Source: Blastocystis hominis
Taxonomy: Eukaryota > Sar > Bigyra > Opalinata > Blastocystidae
Assembly: GCF_000151665.1 (NCBI RefSeq)
Contig: NW_013171822.1
Location: forward strand, 124,001-188,000
Direction of reading: 5' to 3'
DNA: 64,000 nt
The position numbers were made by a program, and so were the translations under genes. Below, in pieces: positions 10,136-20,209 of this stretch (the first letter of the stretch is position 1; the number at the start of each line of letters is the position of its first letter). A model generated the notes under the pieces. The model worked only from the letters and a program-made list of their open reading frames with translations. It did not search any database and had not been told where the DNA came from.

Positions 10136-13100
10136 ATGAGAGCATTTCTATGGATTGTTGTTTTGTCCCAAGTGGTCTTCGCTCTACCTTCCTATACTTG
10201 CAATGAGGATGGCTATAAAAAGTATTTGGCTGACTATCCCTCAAAGTGTGGATATGATATTAATAACTGTAAATTGTATAATTAGTGCAGAATAATAACT
10301 TGTAGGGATCATTTCAGCGACTGGAAACAGGCATGTCTGGACATCGAGAAAAAGTCTGAGTACCGAAACTACCCTATGAATTTCTCTATTCTGTCTGATT
10401 TTAGTGACGAGGATTTGGATAAGCAGATGAATCTCGGAGTGACCTACTCTGGTGAAGGTTCTTATGCGGATCCTGAAGAGGAAGTTCCTACGTCGTGGTC
10501 TGGAAATATTGTTGGTCGTGACTTGTGTACTGGAGCTGAGAAGTATTCCATCTCTCATCCCATCTCGACGTCTTGGGCAAGTGCTTTGATTTTTGCTGCC
10601 GAAACTGCTTTACGAAAAGAAGGAATTAATGAGCAGTTATCCTTAAATTATATCATGAAGTGCCTCCTTGAAAGTCAAGAAGTCCAATCGAATGATGTTA
10701 CTCCTTCGGATATCATAGCATTTGTGACAGAGAAGGGATTAATGGATGTGGAAGTAGCATCTCAACTTTCAGAAGAAGAGCTTTGCTCAGCAAACACTCC
10801 AAAATTCTATTTTGATGTGGTGAATAACGATATTCCGAACAAGAGCGGATTGATGAACTTTATTGCTGAGGGCAATCCTGTGATTGTGCTGATGGCTCTC
10901 GACTTGGTTCGAATGAAGACTGTGAACGATGTGACAGGCGATGACATTTACACCGGAGCTACTGACCAGCCTTCTCTGTACGGTGTGATGAAGGGATTCG
11001 ATGAAAAGAAATGGACCGTGACTTTCAACGTGGTCCCTTGCGAGAATATCGAGATGAATCTCCCTGTTGTGGATAATGACACGAATGCAAACTATGCTGG
11101 AATTGCTGGATATGCGATGTCGATGAAACTCAAATCTAGTCCTGAAGAATATTCTTCCTACGATGTGTTGAAGGAAATCGAAGAAATTCCTTTAGAAGTA
11201 TCAGAACTGAGATTCAAGCATTTTGATCCAAGTGATGTTACAGACCTGACACTCTCTTATCGTTATCTTAAAGAATTAGTCATTGAAGACAATGCATTCC
11301 CTTATCTCTCTAGCTTTAGTGTAGTGTGCCCTCTTTTGCGAAATTTCACTATCGCTGATAACAGTATGTCCAGCCTAGCATCCTCACGTCGATTGATGGA
11401 ATTGAATGGATACTTCAGACTGAACACTCCGAATCTGATGCTTATGACTGTCGGAATACAATCTCTGTGGAACTTCTTGGCGATGTCTGTGACTCAGATC
11501 AGTTCGAGTTTCATGTTAGAATTGGGAGCTTATTCCATGAGCAATATTACAAGAGTTGAGTATATGGTTGAAATTCCGATGGACATTGTGACCCATATCC
11601 AGACAACGATTGAAAAGAACGAGGGACATTCTGGATCTGTGGTAATTGTACCTATCAATCCTGTTGTGACTCCTACGCCCACACCTACTCCTACTCCTGA
11701 ACCTTGGTTCCCCATCTATGATCCTTTCATTCTCGGAGATAACTGCAATTATGTAACTCCTGATGTTTGTAAACAGGAGATTATTTCTGAAACCAACGTT
11801 ACTAGATTGTATTTGGCAATTCGTGATGCTTATCCTACGAAAGCTTTAGCTCATACTCGTGTAATTACTCTTGCCGGAGTTGATAAAATCACTATTCAAT
11901 TATGGTTTGATTCTCTGAGTAAACAAGTAAAGAATCCTGCTCCTATCGATTTATACATTATGCATGATCCTATTAAAGGTCGTACTATCAGTACTGAACA
12001 TGCTTTACTTCACTTGGATCTTTTGCAGTTTACATATCCTCGCATCATATATATTGGTGATGGAACATTATATCGTGAAGGATTTTTGGAAGTGTTGCAA
12101 TATATGCATGCAAATAACAGCAATGGTTATTTTGTAAATTTGGAGGAGATTTATGTTGTGAAAAACTACATTGCTACATATAATTATGCTATTGAGGGTC
12201 AGAATCCTGGTTATGCTGCTAATCTTACTAGAGATATTGTTGATTTGCTGTATGACATGTGTACAGATAAAGTCAATTTCCCAAAACTGAGATCCATTAA
12301 TCTGAATATGAACGGATACAACTTGGTGGGAGCTGCTGGTTTCGCAGAGGAGTTGATCAATGCTTGTCCTCTTGAAACTAGTGTGACCATTGAAGCTCAA
12401 GAAAGAGTGGTCAAGTGTCCTGTGTTCTGTCTGGACGACAATGCTTTCCAGTCTCAAACAATGACTCGAACTTACTATTATGATATGAATGATGAGAAGG
12501 ATGTTGTTCAATGTCGTTTCAATTGGAATTGGGAAGTGACTGGCAGTTTCAACAATGATATAACTGGACCATATCCTTTGCCCAGTACTCCGGATTGTCC
12601 TGGATATGAACCTACTACTCAGCATCCTACCACTCAAGCACCTACTCCTACTCCAACACCTACTCCAACACCTACCCTAACTCCTACTCCTACTCCTACT
12701 CCTACTCCTGAACCTTGGTTCCCCATCTATGATCCTTTCATTCTCGGAGATAACTGCAATTATGTAACTCCTGATGTTTGTAAACAGGAGATTATTTCTG
12801 AAATCAATGTTACTAGATTGTATTTGGCAATTCGTGATGCTTATCCTACGAAAGCTTTAGCTCATACTCGTGTAATTACTCTTGCCGGAGTTGATAAAAT
12901 CACTATTCAATTATGGTTTGATTCTCTGAGTAAACAAGTAAAGAATCCTGCTCCTATCGATTTATACATTATGCATGATCCTATTAAAGGTCGTACTATC
13001 AGTACTGAACATGCTTTACTTCATTTGAATTTGGCTCAATTCACACGTCCTCGTATTCTGTATATTGGTGATGGAACTCTGTATCGTGAAGGATTTTTGG

Positions 13101-13654
13101 AAGTGTTGCAATATATGCATGCAAATAACAGCAATGGCTGGTTCCATAATTTGGAGGAGATTTATGTTGTGAAAAACTACATTGCTACATATGATTTCAG
13201 TTTTGAAGTCGAACATCCTGGTTATGCTGCTAATCTTACTAGAGATATTGTTGATTTGCTGTATAACATGTGTACAGATAAAGTCAATTTCCCAAAACTG
13301 AGATACATGGATTTCAGAATGAACGGATACAGCTTGGTGGGAGCTGCTGGTTTCGCAGAGGAGTTGATCAATGCTTGTCCTCCTGAAACTAGTGTGACCA
13401 TTGAAGCTTATGATAATATTGTCAAGTGTCCTGTGTTCTGTCTGGACGACAATGCTTTCCAGTCTCAAACAATGACTCGAACTTACTATTATGATATGAA
13501 TGATGAGAAAGATGCTGCTCAATGTCGTTTCAATTGGAATTGGGAAATGATTGGCATGTTTAACAATGAAATAATTGGACCATATCCTTTGCCCAGTACT
13601 CCGGATTGTCCTGGATATGAAACTCCTGCTACTATAGAGCCAGCATTCCCCTAA
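10136..13654 (+). CDS. Secreted multidomain protein: papain-like pseudoenzyme, LRR, two large repeats
   Basis: Starts with a signal peptide (MRAFLWIVVLSQVVFALPSY). Next come an I29-like propeptide segment (ILSDFSDEDLDKQM) and a C1A papain-fold region. The active-site block reads PISTSWASAL, so the catalytic Cys is Ser (codon 10571-10573), and the NHA block reads NYAGIAGY, so the catalytic His is Tyr (11093-11095): almost certainly catalytically dead. A BspA/LRR-like stretch follows (about 11210-11500), then two 304-residue repeats, each preceded by a Thr-Pro linker. First-exon junction unresolved: the best-looking 37-nt intron (10269-10305) does not keep frame, whereas 10246-10305 (60 nt) does. 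From about 10307 to TAA 13654 the frame is open. Likely secreted or surface-attached; function unknown. Confidence 0.75.
11699..12610 (+). repeat. Coding repeat unit 1 of the secreted protein
   Basis: 912-bp unit beginning at the codons for EPWFPIYDPF, near-identical to the copy 1,011 bp downstream. The encoded domain resembles a leucine-rich/RNI-like horseshoe (for example INLNMNGYNLVGAAGFAEEL) with conserved Cys pairs. Confidence 0.85.
12710..13621 (+). repeat. Coding repeat unit 2 of the secreted protein
   Basis: Second copy at exactly 1,011 bp offset with no net indel. Differences cluster in short patches (for example around 13021-13080 and 13131-13220). The ACTCCT-type linker before it is longer than the one before unit 1. 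Confidence 0.85.
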
Positions 13655-14631
13655 ATAAATATTCGTTCCTAAATTGATTCCTGAATGCTCTTTTTTGTTA
13701 AATACATTGGAATATAATTCCATTTAAACACTGCCCATTTGATGGAAATAGTGTATCATTTTGGTAATTGTATTATGTTAAATTGTTTTGGATGGCCTTC
13801 TGGACTTATTAGTAGTTCGATCATTGAAACAGAACAAAATCAATCAATCAATCATTTACATTTGCAGTATCTAATCACCAAGATAGTGATTGTTTATTTC
13901 TTGATATACATGACATTGCCATTATTTCATCATAGTCGTACAATAATGTATCTCATACCAATATCTTTGAGATACATCACAAATACAAAAAACAATGATT
14001 TAGTGTAATTCTAATTGCCACAACACCTATCAGCATTTTGTGAAATAATGTAATCTTAATCTTTCAGAAAAGTAATATCTTTCGTAATAATGGTAGGAAT
14101 GGGGAGCAAAAATAGTTGACAATAATGTATGATATAGAGTGCTAATATTGTACCTAAACAAATGTTTAACAAATGGTAGAGCATACTTATTTTTACAATA
14201 TCTAATAATCCATTATTAGTTTAAATATAAAACCTAATACTATTATTGTCAATACTGATTGCTGATTCTAACTAACTCAATGTGTACCTAAAATCTATGT
14301 TTGAAATCACATCACTTTTACAGTATTTGATAATGAATACGTGTTATCAGTGAAAACACATATCATCAGTATAACGTATTAGAATCATATTGCTATTTAC
14401 CAGAATTCGTTTTTGATGCTACTTCCTATTATTTAGTATAAACGGATCCATGAAGGAGATAAACATTACACATCAGACCATACTGGAGAGTATCACATTA
14501 TTTCTTAACATTCTTACTATATAGTTGCCAACAGTATAACTACAGACTATAAGAATAGTAACTCACCTTTCTTTCTCTAAAAACAGCCGATTCTTTATTT
14601 TTACAACAATACAGCTTCCTATTTAACACAT
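13655..14631. other. AT-rich intergenic stretch
   Basis: No coding frame with recognisable content on either strand. The right edge, from about 14632, is homologous to the 5' flank of the two other peroxiredoxin copies. Confidence 0.5.
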
Positions 14632-14808
14632 CATGTGCAATGTTCAACATGGTGACTCAAAAACTGCTCGATTGTTGTATATTCACAATCCTTGAAAAAA
14701 GAAGGGAGTTTCATTCATTTGTTCCCAACCTTTTCTTTGTACAAAAATGAGCTATCTTTCTACATTAATATTCATTAATTATTTATCTATATTTACTCAA
14801 GTTAAGAA

Positions 14809-15420
14809 ATGCCCGTCACGATTCGTCAAACTGCTCCCAACTTTTGTTTGAATGGAGCTCAAGGAACTGAAACAATTTCCAATATTTCGCTTGATAACTA
14901 CAAGGGAAAGTGGGTAATTCTGTTGTTCTACCCCATGGATTGGACTTTCGTTTGTCCCACCGAAATATTCGCTTATAATGATGCTGCGGATAAGTTGGCT
15001 GCAGTGAACACTGTGGTGCTTGGAATTTCTGGAGATTCTCCTTATACCCATTTGAGTTGGTTGAAGGCATCCCGTTCTGAGGGTGGACTGGGTGGTCTTA
15101 TCAATATTCCGTTGCTTTCGGATGTGACTCGTGAGACTATGAAGAACTATGGAGTATACAATGAAGATAAATCGGGTTTGGATTATGCTCAAGCTTTCCG
15201 AGGATTGTTCTTGATCGATCCGAATCAGAAAATCCGTCATATTTATATAAATGATAATGGAGTTGGTCGTAGTGTGGATGAAACGATCCGTGTGATCAAG
15301 GGACTTCAGTTCAGTGATGAACACGGAGAAGTCTGTCCTGCGAATTGGCACGAAGGTGATAAAACTTTCGTTCCTAACAATGCAGGAATCTCGAAGTTCT
15401 TGGTGAATTTGAAAAAGTAA
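14809..15420 (+). CDS. 2-Cys peroxiredoxin, copy 1
   Basis: Thiol peroxidase reducing H2O2 and organic peroxides, recycled by thioredoxin. 203 residues, no intron. Peroxidatic Cys49 is in TFVCPTE and resolving Cys176 in GEVCPANW; a GGLGG motif is at residues 92-96. The C-terminal YF motif that, with GGLG, makes eukaryotic 2-Cys enzymes sensitive to overoxidation is absent (the tail ends KFLVNLKK). No targeting sequence, so probably cytosolic. Copy 1 differs from copies 2 and 3 at residue 171 (Glu versus Val). Homology with the other copies covers about 180 bp of 5' flank and only about 50 bp of 3' flank, and no 5S gene follows. TGTTTGTT lies at 15450-15457. Confidence 0.96.
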   Translation: MPVTIRQTAPNFCLNGAQGTETISNISLDNYKGKWVILLFYPMDWTFVCPTEIFAYNDAADKLAAVNTVVLGISGDSPYTHLSWLKASRSEGGLGGLINIPLLSDVTRETMKNYGVYNEDKSGLDYAQAFRGLFLIDPNQKIRHIYINDNGVGRSVDETIRVIKGLQFSDEHGEVCPANWHEGDKTFVPNNAGISKFLVNLKK

Positions 15421-16637
15421 ATACTAAATGTGTAATATGATAGCATTTTTGTTTGTTTGAAAACACAATACGCAGATGGTATTGTTGATAAATTTGACCC
15501 CCTATACGTAGTTCGTCATTTGTCTATCCAGTTATCATGTTTCCATTCGATAGACTTATATTCATCCATCTGTTAAAGAATCGTGCGAATACTATACAGC
15601 TATAAAGACATTCTTTCCTTCCAAATGCTAGCAAGAGTCTTAAGCTTCACAACCTACATCAGCATCATATGAAAATCATTATTATCCAACCGAGTGTGTT
15701 AAAGTTGATGAGAAACGAAGCATTCACCTCAAACTATTCTCTTAAATTGTATGTATCTACTATCTCTGATAACACATTCTTTCCTCAATAATATTGAAAT
15801 AACAATCATCAGCTGCTGTGATTCACTTCCAATCGTTTTAGGTTTTCCTGTCTCGATTCTCTAACGTGACTCTACTCACTCTCCGATTATTTCTCGTTCT
15901 CATAAACAGCAAATGTCAGCTGGTAAGCAGAAATCCTGTGGGTCCCACCGTTTGTGGACCATAAAGTGGATATACTATCCCATTAAGCTACGCCATTATC
16001 TCGAGCCTAACCTTCTTGTGTTTCTATAAAAATACAATATGGAAACTGTGAAATATGCTTTAGTACAGTACTGGCTTCTTGAGGAGGATTCCAATAAAAC
16101 TCCACAAACAATCTTCCAGAGGTTACTAATTGAATCGAAATACATCTCTGCCTGTTGATAGGTGATGTAAGTGCCAATCTATATAGTAATTATTATTAAT
16201 CTTCCCGGATACACGGAGCTGGGATCTCTTGAAATGATTCTAAACACACTATCCTTATGCTTGAACGACTAATTAACAGCCAATGCCTGAGAGTACCGTG
16301 ATTGTTTCATTTTCTATTGTCAAATACAAATACTGTACTGTGCATTAGCAATCACTAAAAATAATACATAATGATTGTTCGTTTTCAAAAGTTCCACAAG
16401 AATAGAAGACTGACTTGTCTTTGAGGAGCAGTGCAATTCCAATGACGTTTTCGCACTCCTTCTTTAGGTAATCATACAAATGGACCCTTACGAGCGTTTT
16501 GATTTCATCAGTCATCATTGCTCGAATTACGTCTCTTTACGACTCTATATCGTGATTTGAGCAAAACTAATAAAACGAAACATGATTGTATTAAACCGCG
16601 GTTATATCTCAACCTAAAGTATTTACACCATTATAAA
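15421..16637. other. Intergenic stretch with one strong hairpin
   Basis: No coding frame recognised. GGTCCCAC and GTGGACC at 15941-15960 form a 7-bp stem with one bulge and a short loop. A minus-strand match to a Pol III A box (TAGCTTAATGG) lies at 15980-15990, but no T-arm or matching acceptor was found. Confidence 0.4.
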
Positions 16638-19600
16638 ATGAACAACAGTAAAGTAGCTAAACCAATAAAAACTGTGGGAGAATGGGTAGTTGTACACTTT
16701 CTGCTTTGTTGTATAGGTATTTGAGGAGATTATCGGAAAAGGCGCTCAGGCGACTGTCTACAGAGGAAGAAATAAGAGTGCAAACAAAATTGCAGCGATA
16801 AAAGAAATCTGTCTTGATCAAGTTGATCAAGCCGTTTTGTCTACGGTTCGAGTATTTTCAGTTTGACTGATTTCATCACTTGTAGACAGAGGTTGATTTG
16901 ATTAAATCAATTTCTCACCCTTTTGTGATTAAACTCTGGGATCACTTTTTGTTTGAAAAAGAGTACTATATTATATACGAGTACATCACGCAAGTTTATT
17001 TCTAACTTTACAGATATATGGATCGAGGTTCCCTCTACAAGGTCCTGAAATCTGGGTTGTTTGACATAGAAACGGCTCGCCGGATTATCCGCGAAGTTCT
17101 TCTAGGTCTGGACTTCCTTCATCGACATGGCATCATTCATCGGTACTCCAATAGTCAATTCTTCTTATCCACAGCGACATCAAAGCAGACAACATCCTAA
17201 TCGACAAAAACAACAACATCAAAATCGCCGACTTCGGCATCTCCGTTCTCTCCACCTCCCAATCCCCCGACCTTCTCCAAGGCGAATTCGGTACCTTCCT
17301 CGCCTCCTCTCCACTCCAGGCTCCCCCTACTGGATGGCTCCCGAAGTCATCCAGATGCAGGCGCCCACCACCAAATCGGACATTTGGAGCGTCGGCTGCC
17401 TCACGCTCGAGCTCCTCACCGGCAAGCCTCCCTATTTCAACCTCACCGGCATGTCCGCGCTCTACCACATCTGCGAGGACCCCGAGATCCCCATCGACGA
17501 TCCGCAGCACGTCCTCACTCCCGATTGTCTCCACTTTATCCGCGAATGCTTCCAGAAAAACCCGAACCGACGCAAATCCGGCGCCCAGCTCCTCGCCTTG
17601 CCTTGGTTTGCCGCTCAGCAGAGCCAGCGAAAGAACAGAATCTTCGTCGACTTCACCGCCAGCCCTGCGCGCAGCCGCGCCGACTCGCGATCCAGCGCGG
17701 CGTCGAGCGGAACCGCGGGGATGATCGAGATTAGTGGGCGCGGAATCCCGCGATCGTCGAGTCTGTCGAAGGAAAGCGAGGGAATTCTGGACGGATTGGA
17801 CTTCGGAGACATGGAGGAGGACTTCTCGGCGACGGCGACGATGAAGGCGATGGGGCTGTCGCCGCCCTCGATGACGCTGCAGCTGCGCGGGTCGAAGGTG
17901 AAATCGGCGTCGAGGACGGCGTCGAGGACGTCGTGGAGGCGAGAAGGCGCGGATACGATGGAGAACGTGAGCGAATCGAGGATCGTGATGAGTCTGGCGA
18001 TCGTGGAGGAGTTGACGAAGCGAGAGAAAGAGAGAAACGCGGAAACCGCGGTAGGGGTGCTGGAGGAATTGCTGGATTGCTGCACGAAGCCGGAGAACGC
18101 GAAGGTGATCGTGAAGGAGAACGGATTGTACCCTTTGCTGACGTTGATTCGGCAGAATCTGCAGAACGAGAAGGTGTGTCTGCTTGGAATGAAGGTAGCT
18201 TTTTATTGAGAAATGGAGGCGTTGTAACGCGAAGATTATTCTGTCCGTCGCCACGTCCGACCCCGAAACCTGCATTTCTCTCATGATGATGGGCGTTCTG
18301 ACCATCATTACCCACGTCATCACCGACGAAATCAACGCCTCTACCGCGCAGGCCGCTTCTTCGCTCAGCCAGTCTGCCGCCAAAACCCAAACCCAAACTC
18401 AAACGGTCGTCGCCAGCGCGCAGAAGACGGCGATCAAGAGCGCGGAGCGGAAGCAAATCGTGGATATCGCGGTGGAATTGCTGCAGCTGTTCAGCAGCGG
18501 ACAGGGCGAAGTGCTGGACATCTTCTTCACCAGCGGATTGATCAACTCCGCAGCGATGCTTCTCAGCCTGAACAATCTGTGGAAACGTGGAAACGGAGTG
18601 AGGGGTAGGCAGTACGTGAAAGCGGGGATCGGGTGTTTAATCAACGTGTATAATAATATTTCGTCGGTTCCGCAGAACGTGGTGATCGACATTCTCTTCT
18701 CTCTCCGCATCGTTTTGTATTTATTCAACGGGATCAGTTATTGTCTTTACGACAAGTCCAACGAGGTTTCCACTTTTCCACGGTTTAAAACGAAGGCTTT
18801 CCAAGTCGCGTCGCAGCTTTTAGAGCTTCTTCTTTTGTACACAAAGCCGACGACGCCGGAATACAGCAACACGATCATCCGCCACAGCGCTTTAAACACG
18901 ATTATTTGCTCTCTAACGACCGTCAGCTCGACGATCCGCCCCGGAACTCGCCCGGTGAGCTACTTAGATGAATACAAACTGCGCGTGCTTCGATTGATGA
19001 AGAATCTGCACACGCTGAATCACAACATGTACGATCAGAACGTTCTCGATTATCTTCTTCCTCTCCTCAATTCCCCCAATTCCAATCTCGTCGAATTCGA
19101 TTTCGATCTTTTGTTGGCATGAAACGACGCAGATGATTGGTAGATTGGAGCTGGTGGAGTATGACGCATCGTTAAAAATCGTGGTGAAAGCCATTCACAC
19201 CGATCTCGTTTCCATTCTTTTTCCTTTATTGAAGCACAAAAACGCCGCCATTTCCACGGTTTCCACGTTTGGAAGCATTTCATCACTAGAAAGCGTTGAA
19301 ACTCCTTTTATTTATCGGCGAAACCAGTCTTCAGAAATCGCAGTATCGTCAAGAGCTTCTCCAATTCTACAAGAACCAAAATTGCTTCAGCACTCTGCTT
19401 CAAAACATTTCGAATCCTGCGTTTTGCGTTGGTTTTCTGGCTTTGACTCATCGAATAGTCGGATATTTTGCTGCTTTTAACGCGATTTGCGGCTGTGGAG
19501 AACGAGTATCTCGAGCATTTGCTGCTGAAATCGAATTATCTCACGACGCTGAGCAACTGCTACATCGCAAATTCGGATAGCAACAACGACAACAACCTTT

Positions 19601-19956
19601 ACGCGATCATGAAATTCATTCATTCGCTTCCTGGAATTCATGCGGTGGGCGATTTGAAAGCGGATGAGGGGTAGACGCTCTCGACGAACGACGCATTTGT
19701 CGCGAAAGTGGCGCAGAACATTTCGAATGGGAAGCATGTGTCTCAAGAAGCCAGTGTGAAGCTGCTCTATGCGATGTAGGAATGAGGGGAGGCGCGTGAA
19801 GCGAAGATGCAAGGCGAGCACGCGACGCGCTGAATTGGATCGGCGATTCCATTTGGTGAGGATCGTTTCATTGGCGAAGAATGTAAGCAAGCAATATGTA
19901 CAATATTTCAGTTCTCTCTTCCAGTGATTTCGTTGTTTTTTGAACGAATTTATTAA
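16638..19956 (+). CDS. STE11/MAP3K-like protein kinase with helical-repeat C-terminus
   Basis: Ser/Thr kinase resembling MAP3K-epsilon/Cdc15 kinases. N-terminal kinase domain: IGKGAQATVYRG (glycine loop), KIAAIKEI (Lys), IIHRDIKADN (catalytic loop), IADFGIS (DFG) and FGSPYWMAPEV. A basic Ser-rich linker follows, then an ARM/HEAT-like region (for example VLEELLDCCTKPENAKVIV). Fourteen introns, each restoring frame: 16686-16716, 16852-16885, 16981-17013, 17143-17174, 17291-17319, 18195-18234, 18579-18608, 18766-18795, 19113-19143, 19259-19289, 19428-19458, 19645-19674, 19776-19806, 19856-19887 (29-40 nt). Start ATG 16638 gives MNNSKVAKPIKTVGEW, spliced into VFEEIIGKG. The in-frame TAG near 19674 lies inside an intron, so the gene looks intact. 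The last exon and the TAA at 19956 are less certain. Confidence 0.86.
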
Positions 19957-19993
19957 CGGTGTGAATCATATATCTTGTGCTTTCTTTGTTTCT

Positions 19994-20047
19994 AAAACAA
20001 ACAAACAAACAAACAAACAAACAAACAAACAAACAAACAAACAAACA
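19994..20047. repeat. (AAAC)n microsatellite
   Basis: About 13 tandem AAAC units between the kinase gene and the convergent HECT gene. Confidence 0.95.
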
Positions 20048-20175
20048 GGTAAAATAGATCCACTGTTTTCTTGTTCCTCAATGCATTGAATATCTCTAAT
20101 ACCCACCTATTGAATCCCTTTAATTACTCAACCCTCAAAATATCCAACACCCACCCATTGATTCCTTGTTTCTCA

Positions 20176-20183
20176 AACAAACA
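20176..20183 (-). terminator. TGTTTGTT 3'-end motif of the HECT ligase gene
   Basis: Perfect octamer on the minus strand about 27 nt past the TAA at 20210-20212. With the 4-nt spacing rule cleavage would fall near 20188. Confidence 0.6.
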
Positions 20184-20209
20184 ATCCATCACACATCCTA
20201 TTGATTTCG

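Noticed and set aside
15941-15995. Possible tRNA on the minus strand
   Set aside because: The A box matches, but there is no B box, no T-arm and no sequence pairing with the GGCGTAG acceptor.
19645-19674. Premature TAG in the kinase gene
   Set aside because: It ends a 30-nt GT-AG intron whose removal restores the frame (...GIHA joined to TLSTND).
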